Source of the DNA: Chloromonas sp. AAM2
Lineage: Eukaryota > Chlorophyta > Chlorophyceae > Chlamydomonadales > Chlamydomonadaceae
DNA: 41,991 bases
Reading direction: 5' to 3'
Assembly (NCBI GenBank): GCA_004335635.1
Contig: QAXH01005962.1
Coordinates: forward strand, 1 to 41,991
Shown here: positions 32,903 to 41,991 of the stretch, piece by piece
Layout of the letters: every line of letters starts with the position of its first letter
How positions within the stretch are numbered: position 1 is the stretch's first letter
Notes under the pieces: model-generated
Seen by the model: the letters and a program-made list of their open reading frames with translations, nothing else
The model's database searches: none
What the model was told of the DNA's origin: nothing
Translations under genes and position numbers: made by a program

Positions 32903-33904
32903 TCAACTTGGCGACACACGATCAATGTGACTGGTCAGTATTCTCCACACAGCATGATGTGTCTGGCTTTGCTTCAACTCGGCAGGCACACCACAGGTGT
33001 CTGGTGCAGCTGGTGGCGTCCCGACAGGTCCTGAGTGACAACCTGGATTGAGTCAAGGGATACGTTTGAAACAGCAGTGCCGGCAGTTATTCCAACAGTT
33101 ATTTAACCAGTTTTGAACAGTATAGGGATCTGCACCCGTTGTTCCTGACAGAGCGGTCACATGACTGAAGGTTGCCCGAATAATGGTACGAGGCCACAAG
33201 CCCTGCAGCCGATTACTCCTTGCGGTAAGGTGTTCAGTTTGGTTGTTGCATGATTAGAGAGCTTCTAGCACGTTGACACGTTAGTAAAGGAAGATTGAGC
33301 ATTTCCAATGGAAGGTCACTAACAAACCATCTAACAAATAACTTTGACTTGCCAGGCTCGTTTGGCATTTCCGGCACCTTCAGATGAGTTCAAACGCAAC
33401 CTTTTTATGAGGTGTGTTTGCTTGCGTTGTGGCTCAACCCTACAGGTCCCTCCCTTGCGTCCTTTCTTCTGCTTTTTGAGCTGATCTCTGTCTATTACTG
33501 ACACAAACATGTTGCGCTTTCCAGGCAAGAATAAATTGATGTGGTCTGTCAGCCAGCCAATTTCACACCGAGGCATGACAGTAGTTTATGGTCCTGTGCT
33601 GTTTGGAACCCAGACTGGTGTGCAAGAGTGAGATTGCACTTGCATCAGAAGCGATGTTATTGTTGTCCTACTCCCATGCCAGATGCCTGCATGGCGGCAT
33701 TTGTCAGTGCTTGGATGAGTCCTTTTTTGCGCCCGTCCTTGAGCGCCCTTTGAGAAAGTGAATGAGAAAGGTAGGAAAGTAGCAGTAGTAGACTTCCCAC
33801 GGAGAGTGGCAGCGAGGAAAGTGCCTTTGTCGTTGTGAGAAATATTTGCTTGTCACAACAACTCAGCCAAGGTTGAAAGCGAAGGGTTGTTATGCGTTGA
33901 TGTT
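32903..33904. other. Intergenic spacer between the two nitrite reductase genes
   Basis: The first bases after the stop (GATCAACTTGGCGACAC, AATGTGACTGG) match those after copy B, so the 3' untranslated region was duplicated with the gene. The right part resembles sequence before copy A. No gene is seen; frames at 33331-33576 and 33657-33962 look random. Confidence 0.6.
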
Positions 33905-33947
33905 CACGTGCCCTGCGCTTTTCGCAGCCGAGTTTCAGGGCCACGTG
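33905..33947 (+). promoter_or_regulatory. Double CACGTG block upstream of nitrite reductase copy B
   Basis: CACGTG at 33905-33910 and 33942-33947, 37 bp apart, the second within GAGTTTCAGGGCCACGTGGC and 164 bp before the ATG. It matches the block before copy A while much of the surrounding sequence has diverged, which suggests selection. Confidence 0.6.
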
Positions 33948-34110
33948 GCTGAGGGTTCGCAATCATGTAATCCACACCAGTTGGACCGCATCTTATAGTG
34001 CACCTCACAGGGCGCCAACGCATATTGTTGATCTACCAGACAGGCCTGGTCAAAGGCATGCAATTCAACCGCAACCTGCAATAAACTGCTGCACGAGCGT
34101 AGCAATCAAG

Positions 34111-37100
34111 ATGCTGCACCCCTCTCGTGGCGTTGCTGCCCTGCGCCAGCAGCAGACTTCATCATTTACAGCTGCGCCCAGCCACCTCACAATCTACCCA
34201 ACCCGTTCGGCTGTTGTTGTGAATGTTGTAGCCCCACCCGAAACGGCCGTCAAGGTGCGTCCTATGCATATGATGGTCTTATGCGTGCGATGGCATGCGC
34301 ATCATGCCGCTTGATGCCTGTACCGGGTTTACTCATGGAATCTTCGACGGGTTTACTCATGCTTGCTCTAGATGGTATTGGTCCATTTATAAGGCAGTCA
34401 GCAAGAAGATGCAGACGTTTTGCGATTTCTTATCGCGCAGACCAGCGGGCTAGAGCACCTGAGCAAGGAAGCACAGGAAAGGGCCACAAAATCCAAGGTA
34501 CGAACCAGTCACGTGCTTGCTTGCGTTTGAACTGCACGTGCTCATTGGCCCATCTGCAGACCCTACAGTTCGTGCTGCCCTTTCCTGTCTGATGATCTTG
34601 GGCTGGCTACTTCGCTAGTACAGGATGCACAACACATGGCGACGGTATGCTCAGGCATCATTCTGTACATGTGCTGTGCAGGCCAAGTATGAGAAGGTCA
34701 AGGTTGAGAAGTGTGGTTCCACCACGTGGACTGAGACTCCTGAGCTGGCCAAGTTGATTCGCGAAGGAAAGACCAAGTGAGCCAAACGCGCACCCAACGC
34801 ACAATCAAACACACACCTAACACACAAAGCAGTGACTCGCTTGTTGGCCTGCTGCTCTCAATCCCATGTCACCTTACACACACGCAAGACACAAACACTG
34901 GTGGTGGCTGCTGCGCATGAACTGCTCTCACAAACATGAATATATCATTTGCTGATCGCCAGCCGTGCTTGCTTTTGACCGGGCAACAAGTCACTTGCAG
35001 AGGGCTCAAATAAGCTGAAGTTTGACAGAGCCTAGATGTGTCATTACACTTTCTGCAGGTGGGAGGACCTCAATCTGGACGATGTTGACATTCGCATGAA
35101 GTGGGCCGGTCTGTTTCACCGCGCCAAGCGCACACCTAACAAGTTTATGCTGCGCATTCGCGTGCCGGCGCACGAGCTCAACGCTGCCCAGCTGCGCTTC
35201 TTCAGCTCTGTCATTCGCCCGTACGGCGAGGCTGGGTGCGCAGACATCACCACAAGGGGCGCTTTTCAGCTGCGCGGCATCTCTCTCGATCGCGTGGACG
35301 AGATCATCGACGGCCTGCAACGGCATGGCCTGACCAGCTTTCAGACCGGTATGGACAACGTGCGCAACCTTTCAAGCAGCCCAATCGCTGGAGTGGATCC
35401 GCATGAGCTGATCGACACAAGGCCCATCCTGCGGGTGAGTTCGATTACCTGCAGAGAATTGTTTGAAAACATTTCAAAACTCCAACGTTGTTTCTGGCTG
35501 TGAGTACAAGTAAACTGATAGAGACGTAACAAAGGTGCAACACACAAGCACTGTAGTGTTTCAGGGGCACGAACACTGGTCAGAGACACATGCTTGGTTT
35601 GATACGCACTGTTTTTAAACAGGATGCAGCCAGCCAACATTTTGCAACCACTTTGGATCAATTGCTCGGTATTCGACAACAGCCTGACAGAGCGATGCTA
35701 AGCGCCTATGTCACTCACGTTGTGCTTCACAGCTGTACTTGTGGCCTTTGCACCTGATGTTGCACACTTGATGCTTGCTTTTCTCCGTCCCATTGTCTGT
35801 CATGTTCCTTTTAGCTGCGTGTTTGGCATGGCAGTGTGGCGATCTCAGTTTTTGTGGTGTTTTCAGCAATTTCAGATCGTTTCGAATCCTTCTTCAAGTC
35901 GGTATCTCTTTCGTACCTCATCTTGTAGGAGATCTGCTGAAAGAACGGGCTGTCCCCATGCGCCAACAAAATGCCCACAATGGAAACAATGAATCTAATG
36001 CTTCCCTTGTTGTGCGCCCGTGTCTTTGCAGGAGATGCAGAAGATGATTGTTGGCCCGGATGGCAGTGGCAATGCCGCGCTGACCAACCTGCCACGCAAG
36101 ATCAACGTCTGCATCTCACCCACACGCGATGACTTCCCACATTCAAAAATCAATGATGTGGGCTTTGAGGCTGTCACCGACCCAGCCACCGGCAAGGTGA
36201 TTTTATACCTAACGGCAATAGTAATAGACAATAGTAATGACGACAATGATAGAAAATGATATTGATGTGGGCGTTGAGGCTGGCACTAACCCAGCCACCG
36301 GCAAGTTGGGCACAGAAAGGGGCCTGGCACATGTCACATGTGGTATACTTCTGGTTGAGAGCTGGTATCTGGGAGTGCTGTCAGTAAACAGAACAGAATA
36401 TATCTAACTAAGCAGTTAATAACAATCAATGAATGGTAACAATGCAATGGCTGATTGGCTGCCTGCGTACGTCCCTGGGTCACGCAGGTTGTCTTCAACC
36501 TCCAGGTTGGCGGGTACTTCAGTCTCAAGCGCAACACCATGTCCGTTCCTGCGCCCTTCAGCGTCACTCAGGAGCAGATCATTCCCTTCACCAAAGCCCT
36601 GCTGGAGGTCTTCAGGTGAGGCAAGGATCAAGGCCCCAGCTTCAGAAGTTTACGACGGCAAGCCTGAGGTTGAGCGGCATTACAAAACCTTGCAAACGCG
36701 ACTTACTAGTATATTGATTATCGGTTTACCGAGAGCCGCCAAAGCCGCCGAAAAAAAAGATGTTTGCCAGTTCTGGGACAGTTTTGAAGAACAACACTGG
36801 AACCAGTGTGGGGCCCAGGTGCATGCTTCAGAGTGGTCACAACAGCTGAGGCCGTACGGGAAGAACTCGTCAAATGCGTGAATGAGGTGGACTCACAAGT
36901 GGAGACGGCAAGTGACAGCATCGGGTTCTGGGATACTGTGGCCTGCAGCATGCAGCTGCAGCTGCAGTTTTTTCGAAGTACATCACGCGTTGATCATGCG
37001 TGCGATGTTTGTAAGGGCATCTGCGCCCTCTGCGCTGGCCAAAGAATTGCCTGGAGTTGGATTGTAGCCAACTTCGTGATTGCGCTACTGTTGCGAGGGA

Positions 37101-40100
37101 AGCTAGTGTCGGAATCATCCGTCAATGCAGGACCCTGATCACCGCAGCCTCCAATTCCTTGGTAGCCTTTGCGAGCATGAGATTGGATGATTTGATTGGA
37201 TGACGTTGCTTGCAGCAGCCATAGCGAATCAACCGCTGGTCTCTGCATGCTCGCACAAAATCAAAATCGCAGCTGCAGCCCGCCCTAGCCCTGCAGCCTG
37301 AATTTGCTACCCGATGCTCAGAAAAAAGCCTCATGCATCGATTCGCAGACAGACCCGAGAACCTCCCACTCTCACGTAGCTGTCCAAGGTTAACTTGCAA
37401 GCATGCTGCCGCGTAAACAGTCGCATTTCCTTGCTTTCCTTTCCTTCATGGAGGAAACGGCCAAGTCGCTGTCTTAGAAAGGTTCATGGGCCTGCCTGAC
37501 GTAAAATGCACCCATGAACAACAAACAGAAATGCCCCCATGGCGCACTTTGCCACGTCACAGCAAACGTGTGACATAAAGTGAAAGAAAGGAAGAGAAAA
37601 GTATGGAGGCCAAGCGGTCAAGCCCAGCCCCCATGATGCCAGATAACGAGTACGGACAGGGACCAACGAAACTCAGGTATGATGAGTAAATGTCTGTGTC
37701 TGTGTTCCAGGGACCACGGCCCACGTGAGGATCGTCAGAAGGCGCGTATGATGTGGCTGGTGGAGCAGGTTGGCATGGACAAGTGGCAGGCGCTACTGGA
37801 GCAGTATCTGGGGGAGAAACTGCAGCCAGCCATCAGGGTGAGGCAGACGACGTGATGAAACCACACACACGCGCGCATGTGCACACATGTAACACGCATG
37901 TAAACACACACACGCTTTTACTCCTTCCGGCCATGAAGCAGACCATTCAGACCCTGACCATTGCATGTGCTTGATTCCTTAGGGCACCTCTGTTTTACGG
38001 GGCTGGTTGGCTGCTGTTATGCACCTGAATTGAAATGATTGGTCTGCAGCACGGTGGCTCAAACCATGATAAGCCATGTGATGCTGGCGCTGGCCCACAC
38101 ACACGTGGTTCAGGTGGCCCACACGCACGTGTTTCAGGCCACACTTGCGCGCGCGCACACACACACACACACACATACACACACACATGCGCACACACAC
38201 ATGCATTGCAGGTGGCTCACGATGACCACTGGGAGCGGCGTGATGTGCTGGGCGTGCATGCCCAGAAGCAGGCGGGCCTGTGCTGGGTTGGTGCATGCGT
38301 GCCGGCTGGCCGCTTGCATGCAGAGGATATTGACGAAATGGCACGCATTGCTGAGGTGAGAGAGCTTGAGTTTGCATGTTTTTCTAAATAACTTCATCGG
38401 TGTATCTGCGAGTGACACTGGCCTTACACCTCACTACACAAGGTTGTATACAAACGCGAGAAGTAGTATAACTAAGTGTATGTACTTGCACAAAACGGCA
38501 TGCAACACGCAGGGCGCGGAGAGGATGCAAGGAACAAATGAAGGCCTGGGTCAACAGGATTTGAGTCATTGAGCTTCTGCACGCAATCCATCCTCCTGCA
38601 CACACTGCTTGTCTGCTTGCCTGTCATGCTGCAGACATACGGAGACGGCACCTTGCGACTGACCTGCGAGGAGAACGTCGTCTTTGTCAACATCCCAGAG
38701 ACAAAGGTCGACGCCATGCTGGCAGAGCCCCTGTTCCAAAAGTTCAAGGTCAACCCAGGTAAACTCCAGTCAGGCTTGCAATGAAGCAGGACTTGGAAGT
38801 CGTTTGGTAAACCGGGGCATGCAAGTGGAGAAACCGCCGAGGTCTAGGTTCTTTGCCACAATGCAGTACCCTTGTAATCATACAATAGCTGCAAGTTCCC
38901 GCAACAAAAGTCATTTTGTTTGTAGCTTGCCACTCGAATCACTTTGTGTGCCAACCAGCCAAGGTGCGTCGTCCATAATCAGCGACTGTGGTACATCGTG
39001 ATAATTCCTGCCGTTCCATTCATTTTCAACAGCAAACAGTTGCATGCAGCAGAGTGGCACCCCTGGCACTCCAACACCATATCTGGGCCTACTGCCCCGT
39101 TGAATGACAAATGTCCTGCACTTCTGAAGTGCCCTTGTACACTGTCTTTGTATTCTTCTTGCTATTTTTTGTTATCATTCTTGCTGCCTGCTGCCTGACT
39201 GGTGCCCACAGGCCCCCTGACACGTGGCATGGTGAGCTGCACTGGCTCCCAGTTCTGTGGCTTTGGCCTGGCCGAGACTAAGAACAGGGCTGTGGTGATG
39301 ATGGAGCGCTTGGAGAACGAACTCAACCTCAAAGCGCCGCTGCGCATCCATTTCACGGGATGCCCCAACTCGTGCGGCCAGGCACAGGTGCGCAGCCTGC
39401 ATTTCATTGTTTATCATGTCATTGTGATCATTAATGTACAAATAAGAACAAAGTACAATATGGCACCCAGCTGGCAGTGCGGCACTGCAGCATCTCAAAG
39501 ACTGAGCACATGAATAATCTCATTTGCTTGAATCTGTTGCGCCTTCCCTGTAATCCCTTACACATGCCTTTTCTTGCTTCCCCAGGTTGGCGACATCGGT
39601 CTGATGGGTGCACCTGCCAAGAAGGATGGCAAGGCCTCTGAAGGCTTCAAGATCATGTTGGGAGGCAGGGTTGGAGAGGACGCTGCGCTGGCTGGAGCCT
39701 TGACCCCAGTGAGCGTACGGACACAAAACTATTGTGTGCATTTATATCTACAGCATTTGATATATTGATGTATTTTGATATTTACATTTAAAAGGAAGCC
39801 TAACTACGCCCAGCCCCGGTCTTGATCTGCAACCTGTTTAAAAAACATTGGAAAGAGCATATCAAGGCGTAGGAGAGAGCATAGCAATCCAGAACTGACC
39901 CGACCCCAGGACCAGAAGACCACTATTCAAACAAGTTGGACCATTGACCGCATGGGAGGTGCCATGTGACGGTGACTACTGGCACTTTGCCGGCCAAATC
40001 ACATTCATAAAGGTCCAGTGTGATGTCTGCCGCACGGATGATCCAGATTAAAATCAATATGTTCTGTTCCCTCTCGACTCTTGTTGTCCGTTGCAGGGTG

Positions 40101-40177
40101 TACCCGTGGAGGATCTGCACGACAAACTGAAGGAGATTCTGATCGCTGAGTTTGGAGCCACACCCAAAGCAGCGTGA
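34111..40177 (+). CDS. NII1: Ferredoxin-nitrite reductase, copy B (12 exons, 579 aa)
   Basis: A second full gene for the same enzyme, in tandem with copy A. Exons: 34111-34254, 34441-34497, 34682-34776, 35059-35434, 36032-36196, 36488-36615, 37711-37837, 38212-38355, 38635-38758, 39212-39387, 39586-39708, 40097-40177 (1740 nt). Every internal exon has the same length and phase as in copy A. Transit peptide MLHPSRGVAALRQQQTSSF is nine residues shorter. Cluster ligands are kept: C463/C469 and C504/C508. The C-terminus is 17 residues shorter through an in-frame 51-bp loss. Intron 6 is about 940 bp longer than in A. Exon 4 differs at many codons, while exons 5, 10 and 11 are nearly identical, a sign of gene conversion. 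No stop or frameshift is seen, so both copies should be functional; they could differ in expression. Confidence 0.95.
36262..36315 (+). repeat. Decayed copy of the end of exon 5, in intron 5 of nitrite reductase B
   Basis: GATGTGGGCGTTGAGGCTGGC and then CCCAGCCACCGGCAAG repeat the last part of exon 5, but the donor GT after GGCAAG is now TT. Sequence after the copy (GGGCACAGAAAGGGGC) also matches that in copy A. Confidence 0.9.
36660..37600. other. Intron 6 expansion in nitrite reductase B, possible insertion
   Basis: Intron 6 is 1095 bp here and 158 bp in copy A. The extra sequence has no recognisable protein, no clear inverted ends and no obvious target duplication; short frames (36429-36881, 36806-37138) show no family motif. 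Confidence 0.5.
38044..38085 (+). repeat. Dispersed repeat, copy 3 (diverged)
   Basis: CACGGTGGCTCAAACCATGA followed by AAGCCATGTGATG resembles 62-118. It lies in intron 7 of nitrite reductase B. Confidence 0.5.
38148..38203. repeat. (CA)n microsatellite in intron 7 of copy B
   Basis: A CA dinucleotide run preceded by GCGCGC, ending just before the exon 8 acceptor at 38211. Confidence 0.95.
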
Positions 40178-40512
40178 TCTGCTTGGCAACACGCAATCAG
40201 TGTGACTGGCCAATATCTTCACACACACAAGAGTGCTACTATATTCGAGTGCTACTGTATTCTCCTTCGCTTTTTGCTTTTTTGCTGTCTGCTTTTCCGC
40301 TTTTTGCTCTTTCGCTCTTTCACTTTTCTGCTCCGCTCGTATATACTGGATTGGACCACAGACGCAGCGTACTTCTGGAACATAGAGTTGTACATACGCT
40401 GTGTGGAGTACATAGTGTGCCACTATTCCTTATCCCATGAGCTTCGCTCACACTGGGCTGACTTAACGTCAGCGTGCCTGTGGGCATTGAGTTCCTTGAG
40501 AATTCGATTGAT
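40178..40512. other. 3' flank of nitrite reductase B
   Basis: The first 40 bp after the stop match the 3' flank of copy A. The rest includes a T/C-rich stretch (40255-40330, TTTTTGCT words). No gene is visible on the plus strand. Confidence 0.5.
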
Positions 40513-40641
40513 TTATGATGAGAGATCCCATTTCTTGATTTCGTTGAGGTGTTTAATCCTTTCATCGTGAGAGATGCAGCGCACGCAAGTGAAGGCAGCT
40601 TCCAAACAGTCAGCAAAGCTTGGATCAGGAAGCGCATTCCC
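40513..40641 (-). CDS. Possible last exon of an unidentified minus-strand gene (42 codons)
   Basis: On the minus strand a TTCCTTCAG acceptor at 40642-40650 is followed by an open frame of 42 codons ending in TAA (40513-40515). It contains DPSFADCLEAAFTCVRCISH and ends in KKWDLSS, with a composition more like protein than the surrounding frames. Upstream exons would lie between 40660 and the satellite, or the gene may be a remnant; one candidate stretch is around 40770-40900. No family is recognised. Confidence 0.3.
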   Translation of the reverse strand, partial: GNALPDPSFADCLEAAFTCVRCISHDERIKHLNEIKKWDLSS

Positions 40642-40659
40642 CTGAAGGAAAGGAATGTA

Positions 40660-41263
40660 CACTGAACCAGCACATACTGATCGTCCTCCTACTCAAGAAG
40701 AGTCCATGTGTAATGTGCTAGTCTGGCAGCTTAGTCTGGAAAAGTAACAATAGGACACACAGTAAGGAACCTGGTTCATTGCTGGGCACGTTGTCCACCC
40801 TGATCGTGGTACTCCCTTGAGTCATTCGGCATTGAGCGCTGAACGCAGTCTGTCAAGCCATGGTTGTGCTGCCAGTCATTCATCAAGCTCTGCATGTTCA
40901 AATTCAAGCATGCGGGAATGAGCAGTAGCATCAGTCGCCGGTTAGTGTGAGTTTATGACTTCGTTTTCGTTTGCCCAGTGCATTCGTTTGCCGGATGCAG
41001 GAGGCATTCACAGGGAGGGACAAGGATGGCGACCCCACCGACACCATCTGTGCCACAACGACGGCAACTGCTGGACCATCAAGCTCCAAATGCCATGAGC
41101 AAGTGCAGCACCCTATGACCATCTGGCCTCAGGTAGAGTAAACGCAATGAAGGTGGGAAGGTTAGCGGTATGAGCAGCAGCGCCTAAACCTGTAACATAA
41201 CGACCCGCAAGGACGTAGCATTACTGGGTTGTATACGTGGACCCTGCATATAAATGTATGTAT
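40660..41263. other. Unassigned region before the second inverted-repeat end
   Basis: Contains an open plus-strand stretch from about 41000 to 41132 (GRDKDGDPTDTICATTT, ending before GTAGAG) that could be an exon, and overlapping minus-strand frames. Nothing is assignable. Confidence 0.3.
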
Positions 41264-41372
41264 TTACACCAGGGAAGCCGTCAGAGGACACGGAACGGGA
41301 TGGGCACCGCCCTGGCCTACCCTGAGCAAGAAAGCAAAACGAAAGCAGGGAACAAAGCAGGCGAGGCAGGCG
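41264..41372 (+). mobile_element. Isolated end of the inverted-repeat element
   Basis: From TTACACCAGGGAAGCCGTCA onward, about 109 bases match the right arm of the element at 4348-5079 (reverse complement of 4971-5079) almost exactly, including the inner AGAAAGCAAAACGAAAGCAG part. No partner arm is found to the right before the satellite, so the copy is truncated or lies partly outside. Confidence 0.75.
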
Positions 41373-41504
41373 AGAAAGTGTTGCTGCTCCCTCAGATACT
41401 CCTCAGATTACCATAGATTTCACTATACAACAGTCAGAGATAGAATCTGAAGATATCCACAGATACAACTCGAGAGATCTCCAGATACCAAGGCTAGGCA
41501 CATG

Positions 41505-41991
41505 TGAGACTCTCTGGCTAGGCCCAATCTCCCGATCTGGCCATCTTAACCATCTCAGCTATCTGCACTCTACCTTTGCACTCCCTGGCTAGGCCCAATC
41601 TCCCAATCCGGCCATCTTAACCATCTCAGCCATCTGCACTTTACCCTTGCACTCCCTGGCTAGGCCCAATCTCCCAATCTGGCCATCTTAACCATCTCTG
41701 CTATCTGGGCACTACCTTTGCACTCCCAGGCTAGGCCCAATCTGCCAATCTGGCCATCTTAACCATCTCTGCTATCTGGGCACCACCTTTGCACTGTCTG
41801 GCTAAGCTCAATCTCCCAATCTGGCCATCTTAACCATCTCTGCTATCTGGGCACTACCTTTGCACTCCCAGGCTAGGCCCAATCTGCCAATCTGGCCATC
41901 TTAACCATCTCTGCTATCTGGGCACCACCTTTGCACTGTCTGGCTAAGCTCAATCTCCCAATCTGGCCATCTTAACCATCTCTGCTATCTG
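41505..41991. repeat. 71-bp satellite array with dimeric higher-order structure
   Basis: The word GGCCATCTTAACCATCT recurs at 41539, 41610, 41681, 41752, 41823, 41894 and 41965, always 71 bp apart. The last four units alternate between two types (CCCAGGCTAGGCCC and GTCTGGCTAAGCTC), forming a 142-bp dimer that is itself repeated. The array continues past the window end. Confidence 0.97.

Overview
The window is nuclear DNA of a green alga (Chlorophyta). The genes are broken into many short exons with GT-AG introns, two proteins begin with algal-type chloroplast transit peptides, and the gene set (ferredoxin-nitrite reductase, plastid-type ATP phosphoribosyltransferase, peroxin-2, an aquaporin) is that of a photosynthetic eukaryote. 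TGTAA, the usual chlorophyte poly(A) signal, lies after some genes. Base composition is moderate and TGCATGC-type words are common in introns. I cannot name the genus. Open reading frames alone are misleading here. I rebuilt exons by hand from splice sites, codon phase and family motifs, and in every gene listed as multi-exon the phases add up.

Layout. 1-887: 3' flank of the aquaporin, with a dispersed repeat. 888-3531 (-): eight-exon aquaporin. 4348-5079: short transposon-like element with 53-bp terminal inverted repeats. 5568-9473 (-): PEX2, a peroxisomal RING E3 ligase, in four exons. 9474-11796: no assignable gene. 11797-15804 (+): HisG, first enzyme of histidine synthesis, nine exons. 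15805-16904: intergenic. 16905-23809 (+): a Crinkler-like protein with a ubiquitin-like N-terminal header and a C-terminal PD-(D/E)XK nuclease domain. One of its introns holds an intact, GC-rich 347-codon reading frame (21032-22075) that looks like a giant-virus-type nuclease. 23810-27765: no firm gene, with a decayed 80-90-bp minisatellite. 28214-32902 and 34111-40177 (+): two tandem, complete copies of ferredoxin-nitrite reductase, 12 exons each with identical phases. 40178-41991: a possible last exon of a minus-strand gene, a second end of the inverted-repeat element, and a 71-bp satellite running off the window.

The housekeeping genes are unrelated in function (water/solute transport, peroxisome import, histidine synthesis, nitrate assimilation). 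The points of most interest are the nuclease-inside-nuclease arrangement at 16905-23809; the nitrite reductase pair, which shows gene conversion tracts and a conserved double CACGTG promoter block; and a recurring pattern in which pieces of an exon are duplicated into the adjacent intron, seen in HisG (two introns) and in both nitrite reductase copies.
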